A stretch of 15,455 nucleotides of DNA. It comes from an uncultured Muribaculaceae bacterium. Its GTDB lineage: Bacteria > Bacteroidota > Bacteroidia > Bacteroidales > Muribaculaceae. The notes below the pieces were generated by a model. It made no database searches. It was not told the DNA's origin and worked only from the letters and a program-made list of their open reading frames with translations. The stretch spans positions 1 to 15,455 of the forward strand of contig CAJUAT010000058.1 in the NCBI GenBank assembly GCA_910584525.1, given 5' to 3'. A program made the position numbers and the translations under genes. This document shows positions 13,402 to 15,455 of this stretch, piece after piece; the stretch's first letter is position 1, and each line of letters opens with the position of its first letter.

Positions 13402-13437
13402 GTACCCCGCAAGTTACCCCACAGGATACCACACAAG
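13402..13437. repeat. Three 12-bp imperfect tandem repeats
   Basis: Units at 13402-13413, 13414-13425 and 13426-13437 follow the pattern nTACCCCaCAag. In the plus frame starting at 13401 they read GTPQVTPQDTTQD, like the TPQ-repeat linker seen in some Bacteroidetes AlbA_2-type DNA-binding proteins. This may be a gene relic or plain repeats. Confidence 0.5.
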
Positions 13438-13469
13438 ACAGCCGCCAGGTCTTTCTCCTGACGGCTGTC
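13437..13469 (-). terminator. Strong hairpin just downstream of traX
   Basis: GACAGCCG (13437-13444) pairs with CGGCTGTC (13462-13469), extended by CAGG/CCTG after one mismatch, with a 7-nt loop. It starts 5 nt after the traX stop (minus strand). No U-tract follows, so it is either a weak terminator or a 3'-end stabiliser. Confidence 0.45.
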
Positions 13470-13473
13470 ATAA

Positions 13474-14193
13474 TTAAGAACATAATGCAATGAGCAGCAG
13501 ATGTGCGGGGTAAATCGCATAGAAGGCATACTTGGCTATGCTGCCCCGGATAAATCCCCGTGTGCCGTCATATAGGAAGATAACGGCGGAGGCAAGCATG
13601 GCTCCGGCTATGCCGTAGTGTGCCATAAGCGGAAATGTGAAGATAATCTGCAGGAGTGCCTGTGATGGGAAATGTGTCGATGAACGTTCCAGCCACGGAC
13701 GCATGGTGCCGTGCCGGAGAATATGGAAAAGAAAAATCATCAGCACGCCGCGCCAGTCATAATCGGTACTGAGCCACCATGCCAAAGCCGCGACAGCCAG
13801 CACTACGATGAAAGAGAGCGGTCCGTGTTCACACAGCCGGTCGAACACCGCCAGAGCCGCCACCCCCAGCGAGAGAGTGAACATGACATTATGCGAGCCA
13901 TCGGCACCGTTAAGCATATGCCAGGGCAGTTCGCTTATAATTCCGAAAAGTACGAGAATCAGAAAATATCTCAACCTGTTGCGGCAGTTGGCGAATCCTT
14001 CCGCCACAAGGAAAGCGAATACCGGGAACGCAATGCGCCCGAAGGAGCGGAACACGCCGTAAAACGGCGCGTCCGGCCCCATCAGGAAATATGCGCAGTG
14101 GTCGGCCACCATCGAGAGGACGGCTATAATCTTCAACGCGCTGCCACTTGCCCTGAGGGAAAGAGGTATGTTGAATGTGGCAGTGTTATTCAT
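13474..14193 (-). CDS. traX: TraX family membrane protein
   Basis: A 239-aa polytopic membrane protein with about seven to eight hydrophobic segments. TraX (PF05857) signatures are LKIIAVLSMVADHCAYFL, FGRIAFPVFAFLVAEGF, ISELPWHML and YAFYAIYPAHLLLIAL. In F-type plasmids TraX N-acetylates pilin; TraX homologues elsewhere include acyltransferase-like proteins acting on envelope substrates. ATG at 14193 is chosen over an upstream TTG at 14199. It begins 26 nt after the coupling-protein stop and is probably co-transcribed with it. The substrate here is unknown. Confidence 0.88.
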   Translation of the reverse strand: MNNTATFNIPLSLRASGSALKIIAVLSMVADHCAYFLMGPDAPFYGVFRSFGRIAFPVFAFLVAEGFANCRNRLRYFLILVLFGIISELPWHMLNGADGSHNVMFTLSLGVAALAVFDRLCEHGPLSFIVVLAVAALAWWLSTDYDWRGVLMIFLFHILRHGTMRPWLERSSTHFPSQALLQIIFTFPLMAHYGIAGAMLASAVIFLYDGTRGFIRGSIAKYAFYAIYPAHLLLIALCS

Positions 14194-14219
14194 ACGCAAC
14201 TGTATTGTAAGAATGGATG

Positions 14220-15455
14220 TTACTGTATCCCGAGAAGTTCCTTTACCATATCCTCCACCTCCCGGTTGACACGCTTGAAATTGCGGTTAAGCATAATCTC
14301 CTTCTCGCGTTCGTCGGCGAAAGTATAGATTTTCGGAAGCTCGACATAGTGCGATTCCTCCTCTTTGATACGCTCCATGTCGAAATTGGTCTTGCAGAAA
14401 TACTTGGTGGTCTTGAACTCCTCCGACTGCTCGATGTCGAAATGCGAGAGCATGCTCTTGTCGGTTGCCGTGAAGTCACGCGCCGCCTGTCCCGCGAGCC
14501 AGCCGGTAGCCATGTCAGCTATCTTGGCCGCCGGAACGAGGTAGTCCATTTTCTCGGATATGGAGGTCGATACCTTTGAGTCGTTTATCGTTATCGAGGT
14601 TGAAGTCTGCTTCGCCTTGCCGAACACGTCATTCTGCGCCCATTCAAGGGTTTCCTTGTTTCGTGCCGCGCCCATGAAGATATTGCCGCAGGTAGTGATG
14701 ATTTTTTGCATACCCACTTTGCCGTAGTCAGCCTCCAGCTGGGGAAGCTCCTGAAATCCGAGAGTCACAGCTACTTTGTTGCTTCGCGCCGTACCGATTA
14801 GGCGGTCTATCTTATGGAAATACAGCGTCGGCAGCTCATCGACGATAATGCTCACAGGGATATTCCCCTTGGAATTTACACGCGTTATAAGACGGTTCAG
14901 CACAAGAGCGTTCAGAGAGCCTATGACCTGCTCCTTCTCCGGGTCGTTGGCAATCACGAGATAGCTCGGGGCGGCAGGGTCTGAAATCTTGAGGTCGAAA
15001 TCGTCACCGGTGAACACCCAGTAGGCCTCAGGCGACACAAGACGCGCCGCGTTTACACGCAATGTGCCTACCATGCCTTCCAGCTGGTCGTTGGCCTTGT
15101 TCTCATAAGCTGACTTGAAGGGAGCCATCAGCGAGGCTATCTTGTCGTCCATCATCAGAATGTCGAACACCTCCGAATACTTGCGCCCGAGGAACGACAA
15201 CACATGCGGCATATCCGAATATTCCCCGGTTATAGTGTCCGGCACGACCTCGTTGCCGGCATCGTCCTCATACCAGCTGCGGTCTATAATAATCAGCTTG
15301 CCGAGGCGGTCTATGTATGAGAAACCTTCGAGTTCGACAAACATCCTGTCCTCGTCTGTCGATACATCGTTGCCGTTGCAGTCCACGAAGTCAAGTATTA
15401 CCGCGCCTTTGTCATCTATGGCGTTGTAGTCGTCCCAGTTGCGTATCACTATTTC
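14220..15455 (-). CDS. VirD4/TraG-type coupling protein (5' partial)
   Basis: In-frame coding reaches the window edge (412 codons including the stop), so the N-terminus, including membrane segments and Walker A, lies outside. The apparent GTG at 15449 is internal to the open frame. VSIIVDELPTLYF is the Walker B motif. IDRLIGTARSNKVAVTLGFQELPQL and IITTCGNIFMGAARNKETLEW match the C-terminal ATPase core of type IV coupling proteins, including Bacteroides MobC/TraG-type proteins. The protein would form an inner-membrane hexamer that links the relaxosome to the secretion channel. The C-terminal 80 residues are charged and probably interact with substrate. Confidence in the family is high; the exact symbol is left open. 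Confidence 0.87.
   Translation of the reverse strand, partial: EIVIRNWDDYNAIDDKGAVILDFVDCNGNDVSTDEDRMFVELEGFSYIDRLGKLIIIDRSWYEDDAGNEVVPDTITGEYSDMPHVLSFLGRKYSEVFDILMMDDKIASLMAPFKSAYENKANDQLEGMVGTLRVNAARLVSPEAYWVFTGDDFDLKISDPAAPSYLVIANDPEKEQVIGSLNALVLNRLITRVNSKGNIPVSIIVDELPTLYFHKIDRLIGTARSNKVAVTLGFQELPQLEADYGKVGMQKIITTCGNIFMGAARNKETLEWAQNDVFGKAKQTSTSITINDSKVSTSISEKMDYLVPAAKIADMATGWLAGQAARDFTATDKSMLSHFDIEQSEEFKTTKYFCKTNFDMERIKEEESHYVELPKIYTFADEREKEIMLNRNFKRVNREVEDMVKELLGIQ

Noticed and set aside
13402..13437. CRISPR-like or attachment-site repeats
   Set aside because: Units are 12 bp, contiguous and without spacers; no integrase or cas gene and no matching copy elsewhere in the window.
15447..15449. 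GTG start of the coupling protein
   Set aside because: The frame stays open upstream to the window edge, and the sequence begins mid-domain, without Walker A or membrane segments.

Overview
The window looks like part of a Bacteroidales genome carrying a conjugative element (ICE or large plasmid). The host group is inferred from promoters matching the Bacteroidetes pattern TTTG-N19/20-TAnnTTTG, the lack of strong Shine-Dalgarno sites, and gene families typical of Bacteroidales: an H1-like histone, DUF4099/DUF3945-type proteins, ArdC, a Toprim primase-like protein and a TonB_C protein with a Cys-rich N-terminus. I see no integrase, relaxase, tRNA, rRNA, CRISPR array or complete insertion sequence, so the ends of the element cannot be placed.

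Layout. (A) Positions 1-2083, minus strand: a small PflA/NrdG-like radical SAM gene is followed, each time after 2 nt, by two genes that share an almost identical 72-residue N-terminus (Cys motif CX5CX3CX2C, then a hydrophobic segment). They then diverge completely, one into a TonB C-terminal domain and the other into a carboxypeptidase-regulatory-like beta domain that runs off the window. (B) 2317-11486, minus strand: a tightly packed run of ten genes. In transcription order these are a DUF4099/DUF3945-like protein, a MutS domain I fusion, a 75-aa acidic protein, ArdC antirestriction protein, a Toprim primase-like protein, an exported coiled-coil protein, a topoisomerase-type zinc-ribbon protein, a membrane-anchored unknown, an H1-like histone and a ParB-family protein. 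A 435-bp non-coding stretch rich in inverted repeats separates ParB from the rest. This set fits processing, protection and maintenance of incoming single-stranded conjugative DNA. (C) 11551-13395, plus strand: a secreted glucosaminidase, then an Abi_2/AbiD-F-type HEPN abortive-infection protein with its own promoter, then a candidate 94-nt small RNA with promoter, 5' stem-loop and intrinsic terminator. (D) 13474-15455, minus strand: TraX and the C-terminal part of a VirD4/TraG-type coupling ATPase that continues past the window.

The genes plausibly work together as follows. The coupling protein drives DNA export, the glucosaminidase opens peptidoglycan for the transfer channel, ArdC and the Toprim protein protect and convert the entering strand, and ParB and the histone-like protein handle the element's DNA. 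The HEPN Abi gene is a defence cargo. The two least described parts are the radical SAM/shared-leader cluster (A) and the HEPN Abi plus small RNA pair (C).
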